Source of the DNA: Oscillospiraceae bacterium
GTDB lineage: Bacteria > Bacillota > Clostridia > Oscillospirales > Ruminococcaceae
Reading direction: 5' to 3'
Assembly (NCBI GenBank): GCA_009784825.1
Contig: WQXO01000001.1
Location: forward strand, 65,599 to 129,598
Length of the DNA: 64,000 nt
The position numbers were made by a program, and so were the translations under genes. Under the pieces are notes generated by a model. It made no database searches and was not told the origin of the DNA. It saw only the letters and a list, made by a program, of their open reading frames with translations. Below, piece after piece: positions 28,070-35,943 of the stretch. The stretch's first letter is position 1. The number at the start of each line of letters is the position of its first letter.

Positions 28070-28465
28070 TTATTCTCCCATCACTTTTACATAGAACTTT
28101 CTGTTCCTTGGCGGGTCAAACTCACAGAAATAAATCCCCTGCCATGTTCCGAGGAGCAATCGCCCTCCTTCGATAATTACCGTTTCACTTGAACCCATGC
28201 AGGATGCTTTTAAATGAGCGTGTGAGTTCCCCTCGGAATGTCTGAACTGCTTTCTGTCGGGAAAAGCCTCTCGAAGCCCGAGCAGTAAATCGGGAATAAC
28301 ATCGGGGTCGGCGTTCTCGTTAATGGTAATACCTGCCGTAGTATGCGGGCAGAAAACCACCGCAATCCCCGAAGAAACACCACTTTTTGAAACAGCGTCA
28401 CGCACTTGTGCGGTAATGTTGAAAAAATGTTCTTTTTGTGCGGAAAGAGAGTATTCGTATAACAT
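28070..28465 (-). CDS. YjbQ/UPF0047 family protein
   Basis: A 131-residue protein of the YjbQ family, sometimes reported to have thiamine-phosphate-synthase-like activity, true role uncertain. Motifs: HTTAGITINENADPDV near 42-57, HAHLKAS and the C-terminal GTWQGIYFCEFDPPRNR. Length and motifs match the family well. It heads a two-gene unit with the methyltransferase, after a terminator for the upstream GGGtGRT gene. Confidence 0.92.
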   Translation of the reverse strand: MLYEYSLSAQKEHFFNITAQVRDAVSKSGVSSGIAVVFCPHTTAGITINENADPDVIPDLLLGLREAFPDRKQFRHSEGNSHAHLKASCMGSSETVIIEGGRLLLGTWQGIYFCEFDPPRNRKFYVKVMGE

Positions 28466-28486
28466 AAATCCTCCTTTATTGTAACA

Positions 28487-28514
28487 AAGCCTGCCGAATA
28501 AACTCGACAGGCTT
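28487..28514 (-). terminator. terminator of the NifU-like/GGGtGRT operon
   Basis: On the minus strand an AAGCCTGTCGA arm pairs with TCGGCAGGCTT (one mismatch) across a 6-nt loop, followed by TGTTACAAT. It lies 18 nt after the GGGtGRT stop. Confidence 0.7.
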
Positions 28515-28532
28515 ACGTTTTACAAACAATGA

Positions 28533-29534
28533 TTACCCTGCTTCACTAACCGCAACAGCACAAGCAACCGTTGCACCTACCATCGGGTTATTCCCCATAC
28601 CGATTAACCCCATCATTTCCACGTGTGCGGGAACGCTTGAGCTTCCTGCAAACTGTGCGTCACCGTGCATACGTCCCATTGAATCGGTTAAACCATAAGA
28701 AGCGGGGCCCGCCGCCATATTATCGGGGTGGAGCGTTCTGCCGGTTCCGCCGCCGCTCGCCACCGAGAAGTATTTCTTATCGTTTTCCATTGCCCATTTT
28801 TTATAAGTCCCCGCTACTAAGTGCTGGAAGCGTGTCGGGTTTGTGGAGTTACCGGTAATGGAAACCTCAACGCTTTCACGCTGCATAACTGCCACACCCT
28901 CGATAACGTCATCGCACCCGTAAACACGGACTTTCGCTTTCTCTCCGTCGGAAAAAGCTACTTCTTTCACGACTTTTAAATCGTCTGTGGGAATGTCATA
29001 TTCGGTTTCGACATAAGTGAACCCGTTTATTCTTGAAATAATATACGCCGCATCCTTGCCTAAGCCGTTCAGAATAACACGTAACGGCTCTTTTCTTGCT
29101 TTGTTGGCGGTTTTGGCTATACCTATAGCACCCTCTGCCGCCGCAAAGCTTTCATGCCCCGCCAAGAAACAGAAACACTTGTTCTCTTCTTTTAACAGCA
29201 TTGCCCCTAAGTTACCGTGTCCTAAACCTACGTCACGGTTTTCCGCAACCGAGCCGGGTATGCAAAACGCCTGCAAGCCTATACCTATTGCCGCTGCTGC
29301 GTCTGCCGCCGCTGTAATGCCTTTCTTTAACGCTATAGCCGTTCCTAATGTATACGCCCATACTGCATTTTCAAACGCAATCGGCTGAACGCCCATAACG
29401 ATTTCTCTCACATCTATGCCCTTGGATTTACACAGGTCATCTGCCGCTTGTAAATCGGCAAATCCGTATTCTTTTAAATAAGTATCAATTTTCGCTTGAC
29501 GTCTGTTTTGTCCCTCAAATTTAATATTAGACAT
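28533..29534 (-). CDS. GGGtGRT protein
   Basis: 333 residues, with the name-giving motif ASGGGTGRTLHPDNMA near residue 258 and VMQRESVEVSITGNSTNPTRFQHLVAGTYKKWA before it. This is a conserved anaerobe family with no proven function. It forms an operon with the NifU-like gene 68 nt upstream, a pairing seen in other Clostridia, which suggests work with Fe-S clusters. The spacer between the two genes contains ATTGACA repeats. The start has AAAGGG about 12 nt upstream. Confidence 0.93.
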   Translation of the reverse strand: MSNIKFEGQNRRQAKIDTYLKEYGFADLQAADDLCKSKGIDVREIVMGVQPIAFENAVWAYTLGTAIALKKGITAAADAAAAIGIGLQAFCIPGSVAENRDVGLGHGNLGAMLLKEENKCFCFLAGHESFAAAEGAIGIAKTANKARKEPLRVILNGLGKDAAYIISRINGFTYVETEYDIPTDDLKVVKEVAFSDGEKAKVRVYGCDDVIEGVAVMQRESVEVSITGNSTNPTRFQHLVAGTYKKWAMENDKKYFSVASGGGTGRTLHPDNMAAGPASYGLTDSMGRMHGDAQFAGSSSVPAHVEMMGLIGMGNNPMVGATVACAVAVSEAG

Positions 29535-29565
29535 ATTTTAATTAATCCCTTTCGTTATTTTAATT

Positions 29566-29600
29566 AATTGTCAACTGTCAATTGTCAATTGTCAATTGTT
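29566..29600. repeat. ATTGACA heptamer repeat between NifU-like and GGGtGRT genes
   Basis: Five near-identical heptamers (minus strand AATTGAC), beginning 2 nt after the NifU-like TGA. The same GTGACG(G/A)ACAATTGACAAT border is seen at 46500. Confidence 0.88.
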
Positions 29601-29602
29601 CG

Positions 29603-30304
29603 TCACTCTTCACGTGGGTCAATAACCTTGACCGCTTCGTTAAATCTGCCGTAGTTTCCTACATTGGCTTTGTATGCTTCGTCGGGGGTTTTCCCGTGGC
29701 GAATGTCTTCTAACATTTTACCGACTTTCACAAATTCATAACCGATAATCTCGCCGTTTTTATCTAACCCTAACTTATTTATATAGCCCTCTGCCATTTC
29801 CATATAACGAACGCCCTTAGCTGATGTGGAGAATATCGTTCCCACCTGTGAACGTAAGCCTTTCCCCAAATCCTCCAAACCTGCACCGATTGGCAGTCCG
29901 TCATCGCTGAACGCTGTCTGTGTTCTTCCGTAGGCGATTTGCAGGAACAGCTCCCGCATTGCTACGTTAATTGCGTCACAGACCAAGTCAGTGTTTAACG
30001 CTTCAAGAATAGTTTTCCCCGGGAGAATTTCCCCTGCCATAGCCGCAGAGTGGGTCATCCCCGAACAACCGAGGGTTTCCACAAGAGATTCCTCAATAAT
30101 TCCGTCCTTGACATTAAGTGTCAGCTTACAGCAGCCTTGTTGGGGGGCACACCAGCCTACACCGTGGGTCAGCCCGCTTATGTCGGAAATCTGATACGCT
30201 TTAACCCATTTACCTTCCACGGGAATGGGGGCGGGGCCGTGGCTTGCACCCTTTGCAACAACGCACATCTGCTCGACTTCATGCGAAAAAGATATTTTGC
30301 TCAT
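29603..30304 (-). CDS. iron-sulfur cluster assembly scaffold-like protein (NifU/IscU N-terminal type)
   Basis: 233 residues. The conserved part holds Cys residues in GWCAPQQGCCKLTL and LVETLGCSGMTHSAAMAG, resembling cluster ligands of IscU/NifU scaffolds, then a C-terminal half not seen in plain IscU. It is the first gene of the unit with the GGGtGRT protein and has its own promoter (30344-30372). It probably carries or delivers Fe-S clusters for the partner; this is inferred from pairing and Cys spacing. Confidence 0.85.
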   Translation of the reverse strand: MSKISFSHEVEQMCVVAKGASHGPAPIPVEGKWVKAYQISDISGLTHGVGWCAPQQGCCKLTLNVKDGIIEESLVETLGCSGMTHSAAMAGEILPGKTILEALNTDLVCDAINVAMRELFLQIAYGRTQTAFSDDGLPIGAGLEDLGKGLRSQVGTIFSTSAKGVRYMEMAEGYINKLGLDKNGEIIGYEFVKVGKMLEDIRHGKTPDEAYKANVGNYGRFNEAVKVIDPREE

Positions 30305-30343
30305 TAAATATAACCTGTCCTTTCTTTTAATTAGTTAATACTA

Positions 30344-30372
30344 ATTATATATCACTTTGGAAAAATTTACAA
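30344..30372 (-). promoter_or_regulatory. promoter of the NifU-like/GGGtGRT operon
   Basis: Minus strand: TTGTAA (30367-30372), 17 bp, TATAAT (30344-30349), 40 nt before the NifU-like start. Confidence 0.65.
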
Positions 30373-30389
30373 GTAGTTACACCAAAATA

Positions 30390-30426
30390 AAAAACAACAT
30401 CGGTTAAATTAATAAATGTTGTTTTT
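30390..30426 (-). terminator. terminator after the SLOG-family gene
   Basis: AAAAACAACAT and ATGTTGTTTTT arms with a 15-nt loop, followed on the minus strand by TTTTATTTT. It begins inside the stop region of the upstream gene and ends the cmk-plsC-HD-SLOG unit. Confidence 0.72.
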
Positions 30427-30946
30427 ATATTATTAAAACAATAATCTCCAATCCCAGCTTCACCGCTTCTTTATAGATATATGAATCATTTGGCAAGCCG
30501 CAGAAAAGCAGTGTTCCGCATTTTTCGAGCATATAATCAACCGCACGTTTTTCTAATTCCTCCTCGCTTTCATTAAGGAACACTATAGAATCACTTTCCT
30601 CATCATACTCGGTATACATGGGTATAACGTCTGTACATTTTTCATGAAGAGCAAAAAGGCGGTCACGCCAATCCTCGGCTAATTTATGAGGTTGATTTTC
30701 ATGCGGGAACACAATGAACAGCATAACATCGTTATACATCATAAGGGCGGTTACAATTTCACCGCACCAAAGCGGAAAACCGAACGTACAATCAGTATAG
30801 AATTCATCAATTCCGCTCCAGTAAAGCTCAACTATTTTGTTTTGTATCCTTTCCTTTAATTCTTGACATTCACGGCTGTTTTCGTTAAACCCGAAAGGTA
30901 AGCGGGAAATATCCATTCCCGAAATAATACAACGATTAGATTTCAA
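30425..30946 (-). CDS. SLOG family protein, YpsA/DUF1273-like
   Basis: 173 residues with a nucleotide-binding Rossmann pattern: the N-terminal CIISGMDISRLPFGFNE, then FYTDCTFGFPLWCGEIVTALM and a C-terminal strand LGLEIIVLII. This resembles YpsA-type SLOG proteins, which in Bacillus subtilis affect cell division; the ligand is unknown. The start codon is TTG at 30946 with GGGGTG upstream. It is the last gene of a four-gene unit (cmk, plsC, HD, this gene), so a link to lipid or nucleotide metabolism is possible. Confidence 0.72.
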   Translation of the reverse strand: MKSNRCIISGMDISRLPFGFNENSRECQELKERIQNKIVELYWSGIDEFYTDCTFGFPLWCGEIVTALMMYNDVMLFIVFPHENQPHKLAEDWRDRLFALHEKCTDVIPMYTEYDEESDSIVFLNESEEELEKRAVDYMLEKCGTLLFCGLPNDSYIYKEAVKLGLEIIVLII

Positions 30947-30958
30947 TGGTGTTCACCC

Positions 30959-31645
30959 CTATAGAACCTTGGAATTGTTCATAATTAACTCGAACTTTAC
31001 TCTTAGTGTTTCTGCGGCTTTTCGGCAAAGCACCATTCTGTCTAAGAAAATCTCGAAATACTCCATAATTGAGCTGATTTCCTCATCTATGACAAGGTTA
31101 AGAACAATTGTAGAATTATCCTCCGAGAACCCCACACTTGATTTAACACAGGCATAATTCACTCTGTCGTGAACGTCCTGAGTGACTTCCTGCCCTTTTG
31201 CTCCCTCGGTAACGGGGTGACGCACTCTCGAACGCCGCACATCGCACTTGTCCGCGAGAATAACAGCCGCCGCCACAGGATTAACGGGACGGGCGGTTTT
31301 TTCATCATGATTGCCGATTGCAGAAACAATTACAGCTATTTCCTCGGCAGGCATACCCATGCAGTCTAACAGCCGAAACGCCATAACCGCACCGCTTTGG
31401 GCGTGGTCGTTACGGTTGATTACGTTACCCATATCGTGCATATAAGCGGCGATTTGTGCCAATTCGCATATCCGCTCGTCAAAATTAAGTGTCGAAAGGA
31501 TAGTGAAAGCTGTTTGAGCGGCAATTTCTGCATGTGCTTTAGAGTGTTCGGTATACCCGATTGAAAAAAGTGCCGCATCGCTGTGTTCGATATAGGTTTG
31601 AATATCCTTGTTCTGGCGGATATATTTATAAGTCACATTACTCAT
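30959..31645 (-). CDS. HD-domain phosphohydrolase
   Basis: 228 residues of the HD superfamily. The metal-binding signature is near 60-70 in AQIAAYMHDMGNVINRNDHAQSG, followed by IGNHDEKTARPVNP and ILADKCDVRRSRVR, a pattern of nucleotide or phosphoester hydrolases. It overlaps plsC by 4 nt and is followed by the SLOG gene after 12 nt. Substrate unknown. Confidence 0.88.
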   Translation of the reverse strand: MSNVTYKYIRQNKDIQTYIEHSDAALFSIGYTEHSKAHAEIAAQTAFTILSTLNFDERICELAQIAAYMHDMGNVINRNDHAQSGAVMAFRLLDCMGMPAEEIAVIVSAIGNHDEKTARPVNPVAAAVILADKCDVRRSRVRHPVTEGAKGQEVTQDVHDRVNYACVKSSVGFSEDNSTIVLNLVIDEEISSIMEYFEIFLDRMVLCRKAAETLRVKFELIMNNSKVL

Positions 31646-32313
31646 TGAATTTCCACTCCTCGTTCGGACAAAATTTGCGTTTGCAGTTGGGTTATACTGT
31701 TTATTATACGTGAGGATACTCGTTTGAGTTCTTTGCGGTCGAAAGCCTCCGGATTATTCGGGTCGATGTTCATGCAGACTTCCTCGGCGGGAATAAGCTC
31801 ACCCACAGCGAAATCGATGTTTTTCTTTTTACCCTTGGTTTCTCCCAAGTCATACATTAAACAAACCGGAAGAATGGGGGCGTTCGCCATTCCCGCAATC
31901 AAAGCCACACCGGACTTGGCTTTGCCGATTTTCCCGTCCTTAGAACGGTGTCCCTCAGGGAAAATTACGAATATTCGATTTCTTTTAATATCATACACTG
32001 AACGCTCAATCGCTTTATTGTCGCCGCTCCCCCGTGCAACGGGGAATGCCCCGCACGCCTTTATTAACAATACAAAAAACGGGTTCCCCTTGAACAGCTC
32101 TTCCTTTGCCATAAACGAGAAATGCCCCTTTATCATGGCGGCAATTGCGGGCGGGTCGTGATATTTTTGATGATTGCAGGCGATTATATACCCGCCTTTA
32201 AGCTTTGGAATGTTTTCTTTATTTAATATCTTGAAGTTGAACTTCATGTTATAATAAAACTGCACGAAATAACGCAGAAAGCGATAAAAAAAACTACTTA
32301 TTGAGTTTCTCAT
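31642..32313 (-). CDS. plsC: 1-acyl-sn-glycerol-3-phosphate acyltransferase
   Basis: Makes phosphatidic acid from lysophosphatidic acid at the membrane. 223 residues. The catalytic NHxxxxD motif is NHQKYHD near 48-54 and the phosphate-binding motif is FPEGHRSKDGK (usually FPEGTRS). A short hydrophobic N-terminus could anchor it. Start overlaps cmk by 20 nt; the cmk-plsC pairing is common in Clostridia. Confidence 0.92.
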   Translation of the reverse strand: MRNSISSFFYRFLRYFVQFYYNMKFNFKILNKENIPKLKGGYIIACNHQKYHDPPAIAAMIKGHFSFMAKEELFKGNPFFVLLIKACGAFPVARGSGDNKAIERSVYDIKRNRIFVIFPEGHRSKDGKIGKAKSGVALIAGMANAPILPVCLMYDLGETKGKKKNIDFAVGELIPAEEVCMNIDPNNPEAFDRKELKRVSSRIINSITQLQTQILSERGVEIQ

Positions 32314-32977
32314 TAATAATTTTAACTATCCTTTCTACAGATTGCTCGAAAGTGTTCCCCGTGGTGTTCACAAGAATTGCGTCATCCGCTTGTTTTAACG
32401 GGGCATTAGCACGGTGCGAATCGTCATAATCCCGCTTGTTCAAATCAGCGAGAACCGTTTCATAATCGGCAGAAACGCCTTTTTCGATTAACTCATCATA
32501 GCGGCGTTTTGCCCGTTCCTCGGGGTCAGCAGTCAGGAAAATCTTTATCTCTGCGTCAGGAAGCACGACAGTTCCAATATCTCTCCCGTCCATAATAACG
32601 CTGTTATCCCGTGCGAATGAGCGTTGCAATTCCAGCAAGAACGCTCTCACTTCCGGATTGGCAGAAACACGTGAGGCAAGCATTGACGCATCGGGCGTGC
32701 GGATTTTCTCGGTATAATCCGAATTATTTACAAAAACCCTCTGCTCCTTATTGATAAAACGTAGTTCTATATTAATAGCCCCCGAAGCGATAAACTCGGC
32801 AGTCGCTTTATCGTCGTGAACGTCAATACTGTTCTCGTTACAGAAAACACCAATTGCACGGTATAAAGCTCCCGTGTCTATATAAATGAAGCCGAGTCGC
32901 CTTGCACATTCACGAGCTATTGTGCTTTTCCCTGCACCGACAGGCCCGTCGATAGCTGTGCGGATTATATTACACAT
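32294..32977 (-). CDS. cmk: cytidylate kinase
   Basis: Phosphorylates CMP and dCMP. 227 residues, with the P-loop DGPVGAGKST near 9-18, IDTGALYRA following, the CMP-binding MDGRDIGTVVLPDA near 120-132 and the lid Arg residues in DPEERAKRRYDEL. It is first in the four-gene unit and has its own promoter, back-to-back with that of rnhA. Confidence 0.96.
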   Translation of the reverse strand: MCNIIRTAIDGPVGAGKSTIARECARRLGFIYIDTGALYRAIGVFCNENSIDVHDDKATAEFIASGAINIELRFINKEQRVFVNNSDYTEKIRTPDASMLASRVSANPEVRAFLLELQRSFARDNSVIMDGRDIGTVVLPDAEIKIFLTADPEERAKRRYDELIEKGVSADYETVLADLNKRDYDDSHRANAPLKQADDAILVNTTGNTFEQSVERIVKIINEKLNK

Positions 32978-33004
32978 AATTCATCTCCTTTTTACATCAA
33001 ATAA

Positions 33005-33033
33005 ATTAAAACATAAATTTTAATAAAAGTCAA
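33005..33033 (-). promoter_or_regulatory. cmk operon promoter
   Basis: Minus strand: TTGACT (33028-33033), 17 bp, TTTAAT (33005-33010), 27 nt before cmk. The -35 box is only 3 nt from the -35 box of the divergent rnhA promoter. Confidence 0.65.
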
Positions 33034-33036
33034 CAC

Positions 33037-33065
33037 TTTACAACAAATTCAAAATAATGTATAAT
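33037..33065 (+). promoter_or_regulatory. rnhA promoter
   Basis: TTTACA (33037-33042), 17 bp, TATAAT (33060-33065), 20 nt before the rnhA ATG, with AAAGGGGTG as ribosome site. Confidence 0.75.
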
Positions 33066-33085
33066 ATCGGCAAAGGGGTGACATT

Positions 33086-33535
33086 ATGGCAGAAACCAAG
33101 ACAGTGTATATTTTTACGGACGGGGCTTGTTCGGGTAATCCCGGACCCGGCGGATGGGGAGCAATATTGCGATACGGCGAAAAGGAAGCGGAATTCTCAG
33201 GAGGAGAGCCGCACACCACTAATAACCGTATGGAGTTACTCGGGGTCATAAACGCTTTAGAAAAGCTGAACCGTCCCTGCAAGGTGGTTGTCCAAACCGA
33301 TTCAAAATATATAGTTGACAGTGTTACGAAAGGGTGGGCAGCTTCGTGGAGGCGGAACAACTGGGTCAAAAGTGACAAGAAGCCTGCGTTAAATGCAGAC
33401 CTATGGGAGCGATTGCTTGATTTATGTGAAACACACGAGGTTAGCTTCAACTGGATAAAGGGTCACGCAGGGCATGAGGAAAACGAACGCTGCGACAAAT
33501 TAGCGGTAACAGCGGCGGCTGAATATAAGAATTAA
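33086..33535 (+). CDS. rnhA: ribonuclease HI
   Basis: Cleaves the RNA strand of RNA-DNA hybrids. 149 residues, close to the E. coli length. The four catalytic acidic residues are visible: Asp in [11 protein letters not shown], Glu in [10 protein letters not shown], Asp in QTDSKYIVD and Asp in ERCDKLAV, with the handle-like region ([14 protein letters not shown]) present. It stands alone between the divergent cmk operon and a bidirectional terminator. Confidence 0.96.
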   Translation: MAETKTVYIFTDGACSGNPGPGGWGAILRYGEKEAEFSGGEPHTTNNRMELLGVINALEKLNRPCKVVVQTDSKYIVDSVTKGWAASWRRNNWVKSDKKPALNADLWERLLDLCETHEVSFNWIKGHAGHEENERCDKLAVTAAAEYKN

Positions 33536-33542
33536 CAAAAAA

Positions 33543-33576
33543 ACAGGGGACGATGTTCAAAAACATCAACCCCTGT
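33543..33576. terminator. bidirectional terminator between rnhA and the 33.6-kb gene
   Basis: ACAGGGG and CCCCTGT arms enclosing an inner GATGTT/AACATC stem with T-rich flanks on both sides. It ends two convergent genes. Confidence 0.85.
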
Positions 33577-33583
33577 CTTTGTT

Positions 33584-34057
33584 TTATTCTGTTGCTTCGG
33601 TGTCGTCCATGCTGTCGAACACGCTTTCAGCTTCCTCGAACAAATCCTCTGCCCCGGGGAGGTCTTCGTCGTTGATGGAAGAAACCATATTTTTCAACTC
33701 GTCTATATCTTTTTTAATATCATTTTTGATATTCGTGCCGGTTTCTTTAACTGCACCCACGGTACTTTCACCTTTTTTTACCATGTCCTTGGTTCTTATA
33801 TCGTGGATTGTTTCGCCGAATTTATCTGCACCGGTTTTGATTGCACCAACTGCAAACATTGAAGCCTTGCGAATTTTCCCGTCAGAGCATTTTCCGCTTG
33901 CTTCGGCAAACACGTCGGGGTCTTCCTCGGGGATTAAATCATCGTCAATGAAATCATCGAATTCCTCAGCCCTTTTCTTTTCGATAATTTTTTTCCCGAT
34001 ATAAAAACCTGCCCCCGCGATTGCGGCTACGCCTATAATTGCCAAAATTGTTCTCAT
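33584..34057 (-). CDS. hypothetical single-pass membrane protein
   Basis: 157 residues: one N-terminal membrane helix (TILAIIGVAAIAGAGFYIGKKI, glycine-zipper type), then a charged, helical cytoplasmic part rich in Asp/Glu/Lys with GESTVGAVKETGTNIKNDIKKD. I do not recognise the family; the plan recalls YtxH-like envelope/stress proteins. The ribosome site is AGGAGG. A weak promoter (TTTACT-17-TATAAT) lies upstream. Confidence 0.6.
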   Translation of the reverse strand: MRTILAIIGVAAIAGAGFYIGKKIIEKKRAEEFDDFIDDDLIPEEDPDVFAEASGKCSDGKIRKASMFAVGAIKTGADKFGETIHDIRTKDMVKKGESTVGAVKETGTNIKNDIKKDIDELKNMVSSINDEDLPGAEDLFEEAESVFDSMDDTEATE

Positions 34058-34149
34058 AAAAATATCCTCCTGTTTGTCGTATTCTTAAATCGCATAGTAT
34101 TATTATATACGTTTTTTTCAGAAAAGTAAATAGTTTTTATAAGAAATTC

Positions 34150-34178
34150 TTGCAAACTGATGAAAATAATGCTAAAAT
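34150..34178 (+). promoter_or_regulatory. speE-speB promoter
   Basis: TTGCAA (34150-34155), 17 bp, TAAAAT (34173-34178), 31 nt before speE, whose ribosome site is AGAAAGGAT. Confidence 0.7.
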
Positions 34179-34209
34179 ATAAAGCAGGGCTTTAAGAAAG
34201 GATATAAAC

Positions 34210-35079
34210 ATGGATTTATGGTTTAGTGAATATCACTCAAAAAACGTGCGATTTTCGATAAAAGTGACAAAACAGCTATACTCGGGGAATTCCGGAATTC
34301 AACAGATTGACGTGTTCGAGTCAAAGGAATTCGGGCGGTTTTTAACGCTTGACGGGTTCATGATGCTGACCGAGCGTGACGAATTCATTTACCATGACAT
34401 GATTGTACACGTTCCTATGGCGGCGGCACTGTCGCACCTGTTGTCAAAAAAAGACGTTGCGGTTTTAGTTATCGGTGCGGGCGACGGTGGTGCAATTCGT
34501 GAATTATGCCGTTATGACTGTATAACACAGATTGATATGGTGGAAATTGATGAACTTGTTGTCGAGGTCTGCAAGAAACATCTCCCGCAGACTGCCTGTT
34601 CTTTTGATGACCCTCGATTAACGATATATTATCAGGACGGTTTAAAATTCGTCCGCAGTCAAGAAAACAAATACGATTTAATAATCGTCGATTCAACCGA
34701 CCCATTAGGACCCGGCGAAGGGTTGTTTACTAAAGAGTTCTACGGAAACTGCTATAACGCCTTAACAGCTGACGGTATAATGGTTAACCAGCACGAAAGC
34801 CCGTTTTATGAAAACGACGCGTTCGCCATGCAAAGGGCACATAAGCGAATTGTCGAGACATTCCCGATTAGTCGAGTGTATCAGGCACATATTCCCACAT
34901 ATCCGTCGGGGCATTGGCTGTTCGGGTTTGCAGGGAAGACTATTCACCCGTATACCGATTTCAACCCGGCGAAGTGGAATATGTTAGGGTTAGATACCAA
35001 GTATTACAATACACAATTGCATATCGGGGCATTCGCCTTGCCGAATTATGTGGAGGAAATGTTAAGAGAGGTGGAGTAA
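34210..35079 (+). CDS. speE: polyamine aminopropyltransferase (spermidine synthase)
   Basis: Transfers an aminopropyl group from decarboxylated SAM to putrescine to give spermidine. 289 residues with YHDMIVHVP, the SAM-binding VIGAGDGGAIREL near 92-104, DPLGPGEGLFTKEF and the catalytic region with DSTD. Coding is followed after 1 nt by speB; no speD is in this window. The length and motifs match the family well. Confidence 0.94.
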   Translation: MDLWFSEYHSKNVRFSIKVTKQLYSGNSGIQQIDVFESKEFGRFLTLDGFMMLTERDEFIYHDMIVHVPMAAALSHLLSKKDVAVLVIGAGDGGAIRELCRYDCITQIDMVEIDELVVEVCKKHLPQTACSFDDPRLTIYYQDGLKFVRSQENKYDLIIVDSTDPLGPGEGLFTKEFYGNCYNALTADGIMVNQHESPFYENDAFAMQRAHKRIVETFPISRVYQAHIPTYPSGHWLFGFAGKTIHPYTDFNPAKWNMLGLDTKYYNTQLHIGAFALPNYVEEMLREVE

Positions 35080-35080
35080 T

Positions 35081-35896
35081 ATGAAAAACAAACTAAAACA
35101 CACCGAACCGTTCATCGGCTGTACCGCAGAATATGATGAGGCAGACATTGTCTTGTTCGGTGTACCGTTCGACTCAACGACTTCTTATCGTCCCGGAGCA
35201 AGGTTCGGGGGGAAGGTAATCCGTGCGGAAAGCTACGGATTAGAAACCTACAGCCCGTATTTAAAACGTGATTTGGAAGAACTCAAGGTTTTCGACGGCG
35301 GCGAGATAGAACTGCCCTTCGGAAACACCGAAAAAGCGATGGAAGAAATCTATCAAACCCAAAAACTTATTCACACCTCTGAAAAACTGCCCGTTATGCT
35401 CGGTGGGGAACATCTTGTGACTTTTCCGGCAGTCCGTGCGGCATTAGAGAAATATCCCGACTTATGTATAATCCACTTTGACGCACACACAGACTTACGG
35501 GACATGTACCTCGGTGAAAAGTTGTCACACGCATGTGTAATGCGTAGGTGTCACGAACTATTAGGCGACAACCGCATTTACAGCTACGGAATTCGTTCGG
35601 GAACAAGTGAAGAATTCGAATTTATGAAATTGCACAATTGTAGTGTACAACCGACAGGAAACATCTATCTCACAATTGATTTAGACGTGCTTGACCCGTC
35701 AGAATTCCCCGCAACGGGAACACCCGAGGCAGGGGGAATCAGCTTTATTGAATTGCGTAAGTCTGTGATTGACATATGCAATTCCTGTAATATCGTTGGG
35801 GCAGATTTAGTGGAATATTCCCCGCCTTATGACGTGAGCGGGTTCTGTGCGGCAACCGCAGGCAAATTATTGAGAGAGTTATTATTATCAATTTAA
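35081..35896 (+). CDS. speB: agmatinase (ureohydrolase)
   Basis: Hydrolyses agmatine to putrescine and urea, using two manganese ions. 271 residues. Metal-binding motifs are GGEHLVTFP near 107, HFDAHTDLRD near 134 and DLDVLDPSEFPATGTPEAGG near 205. It is coupled to speE, so agmatine is the likely putrescine source for spermidine. Arginase or another ureohydrolase cannot be excluded, but the speE pairing favours agmatine. Confidence 0.92.
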   Translation: MKNKLKHTEPFIGCTAEYDEADIVLFGVPFDSTTSYRPGARFGGKVIRAESYGLETYSPYLKRDLEELKVFDGGEIELPFGNTEKAMEEIYQTQKLIHTSEKLPVMLGGEHLVTFPAVRAALEKYPDLCIIHFDAHTDLRDMYLGEKLSHACVMRRCHELLGDNRIYSYGIRSGTSEEFEFMKLHNCSVQPTGNIYLTIDLDVLDPSEFPATGTPEAGGISFIELRKSVIDICNSCNIVGADLVEYSPPYDVSGFCAATAGKLLRELLLSI

Positions 35897-35913
35897 ACTA
35901 TATATAGAAATAT

Positions 35914-35929
35914 TGTTCCACGTGGAACA
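35914..35929. other. parS-like centromere site
   Basis: The 16-bp perfect palindrome TGTTCCACGTGGAACA fits the consensus bound by ParB/Spo0J (TGTTNCACGTGAAACA in Bacillus) with one change that makes it fully symmetric. It lies about 16 kb from dnaA, in the leader of leuS. parA/parB themselves are not in the window. Only one copy was found. Confidence 0.82.
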
Positions 35930-35943
35930 CAAAGGAGCGTAAA

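Noticed and set aside
29608-29620. CACGTG-centred sequence as second parS site
   Set aside because: Flanks (CTTCACGTGGGT) do not match the parS arms; it lies in the NifU-like coding sequence. The CACGTG strings near 28618, 32671, 39649, 42903 and 45098 fail likewise.
35897-35943. T-box or other tRNA-sensing leader before leuS, alaS or serS
   Set aside because: The gaps are too short (47 nt, overlap and 1 nt) and no specifier or T-box bulge sequence is visible.
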